A program made the translations under genes and the position numbers. Below, one piece after another: positions 16,328-24,116 of a stretch of DNA of 30,929 nt. Under the pieces are notes generated by a model that ran no database searches, was not told where the DNA came from, and worked only from the letters and a program-made list of their open reading frames with translations. The stretch spans positions 1 to 30,929 of the forward strand of contig JBLNDG010000084.1 in the NCBI GenBank assembly GCA_050261415.1. The letters are read 5' to 3'. Each line of letters begins with the position of its first letter. Positions within the stretch are counted from its first letter, which is position 1. Origin of the DNA: JBLNDG01 sp050261415. GTDB lineage: Bacteria > Bacillota > Clostridia > Lutisporales > Lutisporaceae.

Positions 16328-17383
16328 ATGAAGAATGTTATGGAGACACTGCGCTCTGTCAAGTGGGAGGACGATACCCTGGTAATACTTGATCAGACAA
16401 AGCTGCCCGGGGCGACCGAGTTTATTAAACTGGAGACAGTGAAGGAAGTATGGGATTCTATTTTCAACCTTAAGGTAAGAGGGGCTCCTGCCATTGGAAT
16501 AGCTGCCGCATACGGGTTGTGCACTGCTTTAAAGGATTTTGATTCACCCGATTTAAAGGATTTTTTTGCTGAGCTGAAGAAGAATTCCGACTATCTGGCT
16601 ACTTCGAGGCCGACGGCAGTTAACATGTTCTGGGCGCTGAAGAGGATGGAGAACACAGCACAGAATAACAGACACAAGCCGGTAAAGGAAATAAAGAGTA
16701 TACTTCTTGAGGAAGCTCATGCTATCAGGAATGAAGATGAGAGAATGTGCAGAGCAATAGGCGAAAACGCCCTTTCTTTATTCCATGACAATATGACAAT
16801 CCTGACGCACTGCAATGCGGGAGGGTTGGCTACTGCAATGTTTGGAACTGCATTGGCTCCGGTATACCTGGCAAAGGAGAAAGGTTGGAATATGAGGGTG
16901 TTTGCCGATGAAACAAGGCCTCTCCTACAGGGTGCCAGGCTTACAACCTGGGAATTGCTTCAAGCCGGGGTAGATGTCACCTTAATTTGCGACAATATGG
17001 CCGCAGTAGTAATGTCAAAGGGTTGGATAGATGCGGTAATTGTAGGATGCGACCGCGTTGCTGCCAATGGGGATACCGCCAATAAAATCGGTACATACGG
17101 ATTGGCAGTATTGGCCAAAGCGCATAATATACCCTTTTATATTGCCGGACCTACTTCCACTATAGATTTGGAAACCCCAGCAGGTTCAGACATACCTATT
17201 GAGGAAAGAAAGGCTGAGGAAATAACCTGCGGGTTTGGAAGGAGAACTGCTCCGGAAGGTGTAAAGACTTTCAATCCTGCTTTCGATGTCACACCTAATG
17301 AACTGATATCTGCAATAATAACCGAAAGAGGTGTAATAAAACCTCCTTATAGTGTTGGATTAAAGAAGCTTTTCCTGGAATAA
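16328..17383 (+). CDS. mtnA: S-methyl-5-thioribose-1-phosphate isomerase
   Basis: Converts methylthioribose 1-phosphate to methylthioribulose 1-phosphate in methionine salvage. It is 351 residues from the ATG at 16328, placed behind AGGAGG. Family motifs are clear: VRGAPAIGIAAAYG near 55, the catalytic cysteine in LTHCNAGGLAT (C162) and the catalytic aspartate in GCDRVAANGDTANKIGTY (D242). No other methionine-salvage gene is next to it. It converges on ilvD across a strong terminator and is transcribed alone. The eIF2B-alpha-like family also includes ribose-1,5-bisphosphate isomerase, but the motifs and length favour MtnA. Confidence 0.93.
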   Translation: MKNVMETLRSVKWEDDTLVILDQTKLPGATEFIKLETVKEVWDSIFNLKVRGAPAIGIAAAYGLCTALKDFDSPDLKDFFAELKKNSDYLATSRPTAVNMFWALKRMENTAQNNRHKPVKEIKSILLEEAHAIRNEDERMCRAIGENALSLFHDNMTILTHCNAGGLATAMFGTALAPVYLAKEKGWNMRVFADETRPLLQGARLTTWELLQAGVDVTLICDNMAAVVMSKGWIDAVIVGCDRVAANGDTANKIGTYGLAVLAKAHNIPFYIAGPTSTIDLETPAGSDIPIEERKAEEITCGFGRRTAPEGVKTFNPAFDVTPNELISAIITERGVIKPPYSVGLKKLFLE

Positions 17384-17438
17384 AAAATGGCAGCTATGCG
17401 GTTGTAACAGCTTTATTACCGCATAGCTGCCATTTTTT
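17382..17438. terminator. Strong bidirectional terminator between mtnA and ilvD
   Basis: A perfect 21-bp stem (17382-17402 with 17418-17438). It starts with six A and ends with six T, so both strands give a GC-rich hairpin followed by a T-run. It separates the convergent mtnA and ilvD. Confidence 0.95.
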
Positions 17439-17442
17439 ATGG

Positions 17443-19110
17443 CTATCTTTGAAGAACCGCCCCTGTACTTGCAGAAGTCACAAGCTTGCTGTACCTTGAA
17501 AGGTAAGTACCCGGCACAGCTTTGGAAGGAGGCTGTTTCCAGCTTTCAAGCCTTCTTTTTATCTCTTCTTCCGGAAGCGCCAATCTGATTGACCTCCCCG
17601 GCATGTCGATTTCAATAATATCGCCATTTTCTATTATAGCTATCGGCCCGCCTTCATTGGCCTCGGGAGATATGTGACCGATACAGGGCCCTCTTGTCCC
17701 CCCGGAGAAACGGCCGTCAGTTATGAGCGCGACAGACTTGTCAAGGCCCATTCCCATAATTGCAGCTGTGGGGCTAAGCATTTCCCTCATGCCCGGACAA
17801 CCCTTCGGGCCTTCATAACGTATTACAACAACATCCCCTGGTTGTATCTTCTTTCCCATAATTGCTTCGAATGCCTCTTCCTCTGAATTGTAGACTTTGG
17901 CAGGACCTCTATGGCGCAGCATTTCGGAAGCAACGGCAGACTGCTTTACAACTGCTCCGTCGGGAGCCAGGTTGCCCCTCAAAATTGCTATGCCGCCTTC
18001 CTTGCTGTAAGGATTGTCAGTAGTCCTGATGACTTCACCGTTTATTATTTGAGAGTTCTTAACGTTTTCTCCCAAGGTTTTTGTTGTGACGGTTATTTCA
18101 TCAGGATAGACAAGGTTTGCTTTAACAAGCTCGTTTAGGACTGCAGAAATACCTCCGGCCTGGTCCAAGTCTTCCATGTCGTGCTTCCCGCCAGGGCTTA
18201 GCTTTGTCAGATTGGGCACTCTTTTACTGATAGCATCGAACTCATCAAGAGTAAGCTCTACCCCGGCTTCATTTGCTATGGACAGAAGATGCAGGGTGGT
18301 ATTGCTGGAGCCTCCGATGGCCATATCCAGTGCAATTGCATTCCTAAAAGCATTTAGTGTCAATATGTCTCTTGGTTTGATTCCCTGCCTTACAAGCTCC
18401 ATTATTTGCATGCCAGCTTTTTTGGCTAATTGCCTCCGCCTGCCGTAAGGTGCAGGAATTGTTCCGTTTCCGGGCAATGCCATACCCAGAGCTTCGGCAA
18501 GGCAGTTCATTGTGTTTGCGGTGAAGAGCCCGGAACAGCTTCCGCATGTAGGGCATGAGCTGTTTTCAATTTCAAGAAGCTCATCCTCGTTCAGCTTTCC
18601 CTCAGCATATGCGCCTACGGCTTCAAAGGCTCCATGTATCAAATCAATCTTTCTTCCTTTCAGCTTTCCTGAAAGCATAGGACCGCCGCTTATATAAATC
18701 GCCGGGATATTGAGCCTTGCGGCTGCCATAAGCATGCCGGGAACTATTTTATCACAATTTCCTATAAGCACAAGGGCATCAAACTTATGGGCCATGGTCA
18801 TGGCTTCAATGGAATCCGCAATAAGTTCTCTGCTTGCCAAAGGATATTTCATTCCGGTATGGTTCATAGATATTCCGTCACATATGCCGATAGAAGGAAA
18901 CTCTATTGGTGTCCCGCCAGCTGCACTTATTCCTGCTTTTACAGCTTGTGCGATTTCATTAAGATGAAAATGGCCGGGAATTATTTCATTCTGCGCATTC
19001 ACTACACCTACCAGCGGTTTTTCGAGGTCCTCGGGCAGATACCCCATAGCATAAAACAAAGATCTGTGGGGAGCCCGGGGTGCACCCTGAGTTACGTCTT
19101 TACTACTCAT
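17443..19110 (-). CDS. ilvD: Dihydroxy-acid dehydratase
   Basis: Iron-sulfur enzyme that dehydrates dihydroxyisovalerate and dihydroxymethylvalerate, the third step of valine and isoleucine synthesis. It is 555 residues from the ATG at 19110 (MSSKDV, with GGGAAG 8 bases upstream); GTG 19119 and ATG 19116 are alternatives. Typical motifs are APHRSLFYA, GNCDKIVPGMLMAA, the cluster cysteines in SSCPTCGSCSGLFTANTMNC, and the C-terminal GRFSGGTRGPCIGHISPEA. It is divergent from the ilvC operon and has its own promoter with a leader of about 35 bases, so no T-box controls it, unlike the rest of the pathway. Confidence 0.96.
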   Translation of the reverse strand: MSSKDVTQGAPRAPHRSLFYAMGYLPEDLEKPLVGVVNAQNEIIPGHFHLNEIAQAVKAGISAAGGTPIEFPSIGICDGISMNHTGMKYPLASRELIADSIEAMTMAHKFDALVLIGNCDKIVPGMLMAAARLNIPAIYISGGPMLSGKLKGRKIDLIHGAFEAVGAYAEGKLNEDELLEIENSSCPTCGSCSGLFTANTMNCLAEALGMALPGNGTIPAPYGRRRQLAKKAGMQIMELVRQGIKPRDILTLNAFRNAIALDMAIGGSSNTTLHLLSIANEAGVELTLDEFDAISKRVPNLTKLSPGGKHDMEDLDQAGGISAVLNELVKANLVYPDEITVTTKTLGENVKNSQIINGEVIRTTDNPYSKEGGIAILRGNLAPDGAVVKQSAVASEMLRHRGPAKVYNSEEEAFEAIMGKKIQPGDVVVIRYEGPKGCPGMREMLSPTAAIMGMGLDKSVALITDGRFSGGTRGPCIGHISPEANEGGPIAIIENGDIIEIDMPGRSIRLALPEEEIKRRLESWKQPPSKAVPGTYLSRYSKLVTSASTGAVLQR

Positions 19111-19151
19111 AAACATCACTTCCCAAGTTTATATCAAAATATTTAGAAACT

Positions 19152-19180
19152 AATATACTACAAGCTTTTAGAGATGTCAA
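19152..19180 (-). promoter_or_regulatory. ilvD promoter
   Basis: Leftward TTGACA (complement of 19175-19180), 17 bases, TATATT (complement of 19152-19157). A perfect -35 and near-perfect -10, 42 bases before the ilvD start. Confidence 0.8.
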
Positions 19181-19256
19181 CGAATTAAAAAGATTTAGAA
19201 AATTGTTGTGGTACACGGAAACGTTGAAAATACTTACTTCGCAGAATGTATTAAAA

Positions 19257-19271
19257 AATTTTTTGAGAAAA
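19257..19271. promoter_or_regulatory. Possible CodY-like box
   Basis: AATTTTTTGAGAAAA matches 11 of 15 positions of the CodY consensus AATTTTCWGAAAATT. It lies just upstream of the -35 of the ilvC operon and between the divergent ilvD and ilvC promoters, a sensible place for a branched-chain amino acid repressor. In AT-rich DNA such a match can be chance. Confidence 0.25.
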
Positions 19272-19287
19272 TATCCAAAAAATTGTG

Positions 19288-19316
19288 TTGACACCAGGCT
19301 CAATAGTTGGTAGTAT
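19288..19316 (+). promoter_or_regulatory. Promoter of the ilvC-leu-ilv operon
   Basis: TTGACA (19288-19293), 17 bases, TAGTAT (19311-19316). Transcription should begin near 19323, which leaves a leader of about 530 bases before ilvC, far longer than a T-box alone needs. Confidence 0.8.
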
Positions 19317-19376
19317 CTTTTTTAAATACTTGAAAAACTTGAAAACACAAGCGCGAAGAGAAAGGAAATTGTGACC

Positions 19377-19667
19377 ATGCTAATTATGAATAAAAACCAA
19401 ATAAGCTTTATCAGCACAATTTCATACATAGTATCAAGGATTATCCTATGGACAGTCCTAGGCCTACTAATTAGCAGCCTAGTGCTATCCATTATTGCAG
19501 GCATAATCCTAATTGTCGTGCAAGTGATTATTAGCACACTAGTTATTATAGGCCTAATAATTAGTGTGATACAGATAATTAATAACTTTATAGCGTTAAA
19601 AACGATGACAGGAAAAAGTAGACAAATTTTATTCGTTCAGAGAGTGGAGGTTGGTGCGAATCCATAG
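19377..19667 (+). CDS. Putative branched-chain-rich leader ORF upstream of and overlapping the T-box
   Basis: ORF of 96 codons (ATG 19377 with AAGGA 10 bases before it; GTG 19371 is an alternative) that begins about 55 bases into the operon's transcript. Residues 22-68 are 33/47 Ile, Leu or Val. Ten of its 12 leucine codons are CTA, all within codons 2-60, whereas ilvC uses CTA once in 25. This looks like an attenuation leader peptide that senses charged leucine tRNA, although it is much longer than the known enteric ones. Its TAG stop (19665-19667) lies inside T-box stem I, so translation and T-box folding must interfere. A small two-helix membrane protein, or a non-coding leader with fortuitous frame, are the alternatives. 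Confidence 0.4.
   Translation: MLIMNKNQISFISTISYIVSRIILWTVLGLLISSLVLSIIAGIILIVVQVIISTLVIIGLIISVIQIINNFIALKTMTGKSRQILFVQRVEVGANP
19533..19570 (+). repeat. Hairpin inside the leader ORF
   Basis: 19533-19547 pairs with 19556-19570 (15 positions, one mismatch, one G-U, 8-base loop). The left arm's CACTAG (19537-19542) can instead pair with CTAGTG at 19479-19484, giving two exclusive folds. A 14-base direct repeat, GGCCTAnTAATTAG, lies at 19461-19474 and 19551-19564, exactly 90 bases apart. No T-run follows the hairpin, so it is not itself a terminator. Confidence 0.5.
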
Positions 19668-19813
19668 GATGAATTTGTTGAAATCTTCATCCTTGAGTTG
19701 CAGGCTGAAGTGATAGTAAGCCCCGCCGGCCGAGCCGTTAATAGAATGAGTAAAAATATGGGTGGTACCGCGAAAGACTTTTCGCCCCAGTGATGGGACG
19801 GAAAGTCTTTTTT
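19600..19813 (+). ncRNA. T-box leader of the ilv-leu operon
   Basis: A tRNA-sensing riboswitch that reads through its terminator when uncharged tRNA binds. Visible parts are the 5' specifier-loop side with AGGAAAAAGTAG (19610-19621), the distal stem I with AGAGAGTGGAGGTTGGTGCGAA (in two stretches, 19639-19660), the T-box GGGTGGTACCGCG (19760-19772), whose TGGT can pair with an ACCA tRNA end, and the terminator. Where the specifier is expected the sequence reads GAAATCTTCATCCTTGAG; ATC (Ile) occurs twice, at 19683-19685 and 19689-19691, so isoleucine is my favoured reading, but the exact register is not settled (TTC lies between). Confidence 0.92.
19773..19813 (+). terminator. T-box-controlled terminator
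   Basis: AAAGACTTTTC (19773-19783) pairs with GAAAGTCTTT (19801-19810), followed by Ts. The CGCCCC..GGGACG part extends the stem. It overlaps the antiterminator element, as usual in T-box leaders, and lies 41 bases before ilvC. Confidence 0.9.
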
Positions 19814-19854
19814 CATACAAAAAATTATTTATAAAAATTTAGGAGGAATGAAAA

Positions 19855-20856
19855 ATGTCAAATGTAAAGATGTACTACGAAGAGGATGCAAATTTGGAGG
19901 TGTTAAGTGGTAAGAAAGTTGCGGTTATAGGCTATGGAAGCCAGGGCCATGCTCATGCGCTTAACCTCAAGGAAAGTGGAGTCAATGTATGTGTCGGCCT
20001 TTACAAAGGCAGCAAGTCCTGGAAAAGGGCAGAGGAGCAGGGCCTGGAAGTATACGAGGCGGCAGAGGCTGCCAAAAAGGCAGATTTCATCATAATGCTT
20101 GTACCCGATGAAAAGCAGGCTAAGCTTTATAAAGAAGCTGTGGAACCTAATCTTGCGGAAGGAAAATCCCTGATATTTGCCCATGGCTTCAACATACATT
20201 TCGGACAGATAGTGCCGCCTAAGAATGTTGACGTATTTATGGTGGCGCCAAAGGGGCCGGGACATACAGTAAGAAGCCAGTACGTAGAAGGAAAAGGAGT
20301 GCCGTGCTTGATAGCTGTATATCAGGATTACAGCGGCAAAGCGAAGTCATATGCCCTGGCATATGCAAAGGGTATAGGCGGAACAAGGGCAGGTGTGCTG
20401 GAAACAACCTTCAAGGATGAAACGGAGACTGACCTCTTTGGTGAACAGGCTGTACTTTGCGGGGGCGTAACCGAACTTATGAAGGCTGGGTTTGAAACCT
20501 TGGTAGAAGCAGGGTATGCACCTGAAAATGCTTATTTCGAATGCCTGCATGAGATGAAGCTTATAGTTGATTTGATAAACCAGGGCGGCTTAAGCTATAT
20601 GAGATATTCAATAAGCGACACCGCAGAATATGGCGATTACGTCACTGGGAAAAGGATAGTAACTGAAGAAACCAGGAAGGAAATGAAGAAGATATTATCT
20701 GAGATTCAGGACGGTACCTTCGCAAAGAACTGGATACTCGAAAACCAGGCAAGCAGGCCTTCATTCAACGCTATGAGAAAAAGGGAACAGGAGCACCAGG
20801 TAGAGAAGGTAGGAAAAGAGCTAAGGAAGATGATGTCGTGGCTTGACAAGAAGTAA
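19855..20856 (+). CDS. ilvC: Ketol-acid reductoisomerase (class I)
   Basis: Isomerises and reduces acetolactate and acetohydroxybutyrate, step two of valine and isoleucine synthesis. The 333 residues match short class I enzymes. Motifs are the dinucleotide site VIGYGSQGHAHALNL (24-38), catalytic residues in DLFGEQAVLCGG, and ECLHEMKLIVDLINQGG with SYMRYSISDTAE. The cofactor loop reads GLYKGSKSW; the first loop residue is Tyr50, where the common form has Arg (GLRxGSxSW), so NADPH versus NADH preference may differ. AGGAGG 8 bases before the ATG. It is the first gene after the T-box and heads an eight-gene operon. Confidence 0.97.
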   Translation: MSNVKMYYEEDANLEVLSGKKVAVIGYGSQGHAHALNLKESGVNVCVGLYKGSKSWKRAEEQGLEVYEAAEAAKKADFIIMLVPDEKQAKLYKEAVEPNLAEGKSLIFAHGFNIHFGQIVPPKNVDVFMVAPKGPGHTVRSQYVEGKGVPCLIAVYQDYSGKAKSYALAYAKGIGGTRAGVLETTFKDETETDLFGEQAVLCGGVTELMKAGFETLVEAGYAPENAYFECLHEMKLIVDLINQGGLSYMRYSISDTAEYGDYVTGKRIVTEETRKEMKKILSEIQDGTFAKNWILENQASRPSFNAMRKREQEHQVEKVGKELRKMMSWLDKK

Positions 20857-20878
20857 CAATGATTGGGAGGTCTGTAAT

Positions 20879-22507
20879 ATGTCAAAAAAGATATTCATCT
20901 TCGATACCACATTAAGGGATGGGGAGCAATCCCCCGGTATAAGCCTGAACATGAACGAAAAACTGAAAATAGCCAAACAGCTCAGTGAATTGGGAGTTGA
21001 TGTCATTGAGGCCGGCTTTCCGGTGGCATCCAATGGCGACTTCGAAGGGGTAAGGGCAATAGCGAAGAATGTTAAAAATTCCGTAATCGCTGCCCTGGCA
21101 AGGACTTCAAAGCTGGATATTGACAGGGCATGGGAAGCGATTAAATATGCGGAGCAGCCAAGAATACACACCTTTATTGCCACCTCCGACATACACATGA
21201 GATATAAGCTCAAAATGGAGCCTGAAGAAGTCCTGGGAAAAGCGGTTGAAATGGTTGAATATGCAAGGAGGCTGTGCCCTGAGGTGGAGTTTTCACCGGA
21301 GGATGCGACAAGAACTGACCCGGAGTTCCTGTACAGGGTTATTGAATCGGTTATCAATGCAGGAGCAAGTGTGGTGAATATTCCCGATACTGTGGGATAC
21401 ATAACTCCCGGGGAAATGGGAGAGCTGATCCGCAATATCAGAAACAAAGTAAGCAATATTGACAAAGCAGTAATTAGCGTGCATTGCCACAATGACCTGG
21501 GAATGGCTGTAGCAAACTCACTTTCGGCAATAGAAAATGGAGCCGGTCAGGTGGAGTGTACGGTGAATGGGCTCGGTGAACGGGCTGGAAATGCAGCATT
21601 GGAAGAAATCGTGATGGCTCTTAAGACCAGAAAGGACTTCTACAGTGCAGCAACAAGGCTTACGACTGAAAGACTATATCGAACAAGCTCAATGGTAAGC
21701 TTTGCAACGGGGATATCGGTTCAGCCTAACAAAGCAATTGTAGGGGCAAACGCTTTTGCTCACGAATCAGGAATACACCAGCACGGAGTACTTTCAAAAC
21801 GGGAGACTTATGAAATAATGACTCCCGAATCGGTAGGCTTGAGAAAGAGTCAGATAATACTGGGGAAACACTCGGGAAGGCATGCTTTTGAAGAAAAGCT
21901 CAAGGAAATGGGTTACAGCGGCTTGGAACAGGAGAGTATTCAAAAGGCCTTTCAGAAGTTCAAGGACCTGGCAGACAAGAAGAAATATATTATGGACAGG
22001 GATATAGAGGCACTGGTTACGCAGGAATCCGGTAAGGCAACGGAAACATATACGCTGGAGCACTTCCAGATAACAAGCGGCAGCGGCATTACATCAACTT
22101 CAACAGTAAAAATCAGGTATAGGGATAATATTTTTGAAGAAGCCGCCTGCGGCGAGGGACCTGTTGATGCTACCTTCAATGCTATCGACAGAGTTGTGGG
22201 AATGAAGGCAGAGCTTGAAGACTATTTCATAAAGGCTGCTACTGAGGGTAAGGATGCTCTTGGCGAAGTAACCGTAAAAATTGCAAAAGATAATATGAAG
22301 TTTGTAGGCCACGGAATCAGCACTGATGTAATAGAAGCCAGTGCAAAAGCTTATATAGATGCACTTAACAATATGGTTTTCAAGCTTGACGAGCTGAACA
22401 AAAAAGAAATTGAAGCCTGCAAGCTGGCAAAGAATTATAACTTTTTTGGCGAAGGAGTTGAAGAGAGTTGGGAATTTGAACCACTCCAAAAGGATTTTCA
22501 TATATGA
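20879..22507 (+). CDS. leuA: 2-Isopropylmalate synthase
   Basis: Condenses 2-ketoisovalerate with acetyl-CoA, the committing step of leucine synthesis. It is 542 residues from the ATG at 20879, GGAGG 8 bases upstream. The TIM-barrel catalytic half begins DTTLRDGEQSPG, with metal-binding histidines in SVHCHNDLGMAVANS and the GLGERAGNAALEEI segment. The C-terminal third is the LeuA allosteric dimer domain that binds leucine (…TYTLEHFQITSGSG… onward). Its 3' end overlaps the start of cimA by about 32 bases, which suggests translational coupling. Confidence 0.95.
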   Translation: MSKKIFIFDTTLRDGEQSPGISLNMNEKLKIAKQLSELGVDVIEAGFPVASNGDFEGVRAIAKNVKNSVIAALARTSKLDIDRAWEAIKYAEQPRIHTFIATSDIHMRYKLKMEPEEVLGKAVEMVEYARRLCPEVEFSPEDATRTDPEFLYRVIESVINAGASVVNIPDTVGYITPGEMGELIRNIRNKVSNIDKAVISVHCHNDLGMAVANSLSAIENGAGQVECTVNGLGERAGNAALEEIVMALKTRKDFYSAATRLTTERLYRTSSMVSFATGISVQPNKAIVGANAFAHESGIHQHGVLSKRETYEIMTPESVGLRKSQIILGKHSGRHAFEEKLKEMGYSGLEQESIQKAFQKFKDLADKKKYIMDRDIEALVTQESGKATETYTLEHFQITSGSGITSTSTVKIRYRDNIFEEAACGEGPVDATFNAIDRVVGMKAELEDYFIKAATEGKDALGEVTVKIAKDNMKFVGHGISTDVIEASAKAYIDALNNMVFKLDELNKKEIEACKLAKNYNFFGEGVEESWEFEPLQKDFHI

Positions 22508-24116
22508 TTCAACATTAAGGGATGGGGCACAGGGAGAAGGCATAGCCTTTACGGTTAATGACAAGCTGAACTTGACCAGGAAGCTTGACGAATTTGGAAT
22601 TGATTATATAGAAGCAGGGAATCCGGGGTCAAACCCCAAAGATGCGGAGTACTTTGAAAAGGTAGGGAAAATAAAGCTTAAGAATTCGAAGCTGGTTGCT
22701 TTTGGCAGTACCAAGAGGGCAAATACAGAGGTTTCTGCGGATAACAATATTCTGGCGCTTCTAAAGGCAGAAACTCCTGCCGTGGCACTGTTCGGGAAAA
22801 GCTGGGATTTTCAAGTGACAAATATTATAAGGACAACATTGGACGAGAACCTGAAAATGATAAGCAGTACCGTTGAATTTATGAAAGACAAGGGGAAAGA
22901 AGTAGTTTTCGATGCAGAACACTTCTTTGACGGATATAAGGCTAATCCGGAATATGCGATGGAAACATTAAGGTCGGCAAGACGTGCGGGTGCAGACTGG
23001 CTGGTACTGTGCGACACCAATGGAGGCTCTCTTCCGAATGAGATAAGTGATATAGTGAGGAAAATATCAGAGGTCATGAATGCTCCGATAGGCATCCATA
23101 GCCATAATGACTGCGGAATGGCTGTTGCAAACAGTATAATGGCGGTGCTCTCAGGTGCAGTACAGGTTCAGGGTACTTTTAACGGGTATGGGGAACGCTG
23201 CGGAAACGCAAATTTATGTACTGTAATCCCAAATCTTCAGTTAAAGGCTCATTGCAGCTTAATGCCTGAAGGAAACCTGGCCGGTCTTACCGCACTGTCG
23301 CGCTATATTGGAGAAATCGCTAACACCGGGCATGGTGAATACGAGCCTTATGTAGGAAACAATGCTTTTGCCCACAAGGGCGGCATGCATATAGATGCTG
23401 TTTTGAAGGATCCGATTTCATATGAACATGTTTCACCGGAGCTTGTAGGTAATGGGAGAAGACTTCTCATGTCAGAGATATCAGGGCGGAGTACGGTACT
23501 TAATAAAATTCAGGAGTTTGCTCCCTGGCTTAACAAGGAATCTCCTGAGGTTAAGGGGATAGTGGATAAGCTAAAAAAACTGGAGCATGACGGATACCAG
23601 TTTGAAGGTGCCGAAAGCTCTTTTGAACTTATGGTAAAGAGGTCTTTAGGAAAGGAAAATGAGTTTTTCAAGGTCATGGACTTTAAAGTCTGGTGTGACA
23701 ATAGGAGGGACTCTGAAAACAGTGCGGGAGCTGTCATAAAGGTAAAAGTTAATGGAACTGAAGAGATTGCAACAGCAGAGGGAAACGGGCCGGTAAATGC
23801 CGTTGACAAGGCGCTCCGAAGGGCGTTGGAGCTTTTTTACCCACAGCTGAAGAAAATCAGGCTTTCTGATTATAAGGTCCGTGTTCTTGATACTTCCGAT
23901 GCTACAGCTGCAAAAGTAAGGGTTCATGTTGAATCCACAGACGGCGAACTGGTCTGGGGAACTGTAGGGGTTTCGGCAAATATAATAGAAGCAAGCTGCT
24001 ATGCACTGGTTGATTCTATAGAGTACTTTCTTGGAGAATGGGAAAAAAAGGAGGCAGAAGTATATGGGAATGACTATGACACAAAAGATAATGGCAGTAC
24101 ATGCCGGGTTGGATGA
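22476..24116 (+). CDS. cimA: (R)-Citramalate synthase
   Basis: Condenses pyruvate and acetyl-CoA to citramalate, giving 2-ketobutyrate for isoleucine without threonine deaminase. The sequence YDSTLRDGAQGEGIAFTVND and the IEAGNPGSNPKDAEYF stretch fit the citramalate synthase family (TIGR00977) rather than LeuA. GIHSHNDCGMAVANS holds the metal histidines, and the C-terminus carries the regulatory domain found in LeuA. The start is uncertain: the frame has no ATG nearby, and I choose TTG 22476 (MNHSKRIFIY), inside the end of leuA; TTG 22458 is possible. About 546 residues. It overlaps leuC by 53 bases. Confidence 0.9.
   Translation: MNHSKRIFIYDSTLRDGAQGEGIAFTVNDKLNLTRKLDEFGIDYIEAGNPGSNPKDAEYFEKVGKIKLKNSKLVAFGSTKRANTEVSADNNILALLKAETPAVALFGKSWDFQVTNIIRTTLDENLKMISSTVEFMKDKGKEVVFDAEHFFDGYKANPEYAMETLRSARRAGADWLVLCDTNGGSLPNEISDIVRKISEVMNAPIGIHSHNDCGMAVANSIMAVLSGAVQVQGTFNGYGERCGNANLCTVIPNLQLKAHCSLMPEGNLAGLTALSRYIGEIANTGHGEYEPYVGNNAFAHKGGMHIDAVLKDPISYEHVSPELVGNGRRLLMSEISGRSTVLNKIQEFAPWLNKESPEVKGIVDKLKKLEHDGYQFEGAESSFELMVKRSLGKENEFFKVMDFKVWCDNRRDSENSAGAVIKVKVNGTEEIATAEGNGPVNAVDKALRRALELFYPQLKKIRLSDYKVRVLDTSDATAAKVRVHVESTDGELVWGTVGVSANIIEASCYALVDSIEYFLGEWEKKEAEVYGNDYDTKDNGSTCRVG

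Noticed and set aside
19322..19537. Minus-strand hydrophobic ORF opposite the leader ORF
   Set aside because: No promoter or ribosome site on that strand; explained as the mirror of the Ile/Leu-rich plus-strand frame.
19533..19570. Intrinsic terminator within the leader ORF
   Set aside because: The hairpin is stable but AT-rich and is not followed by a T-run.
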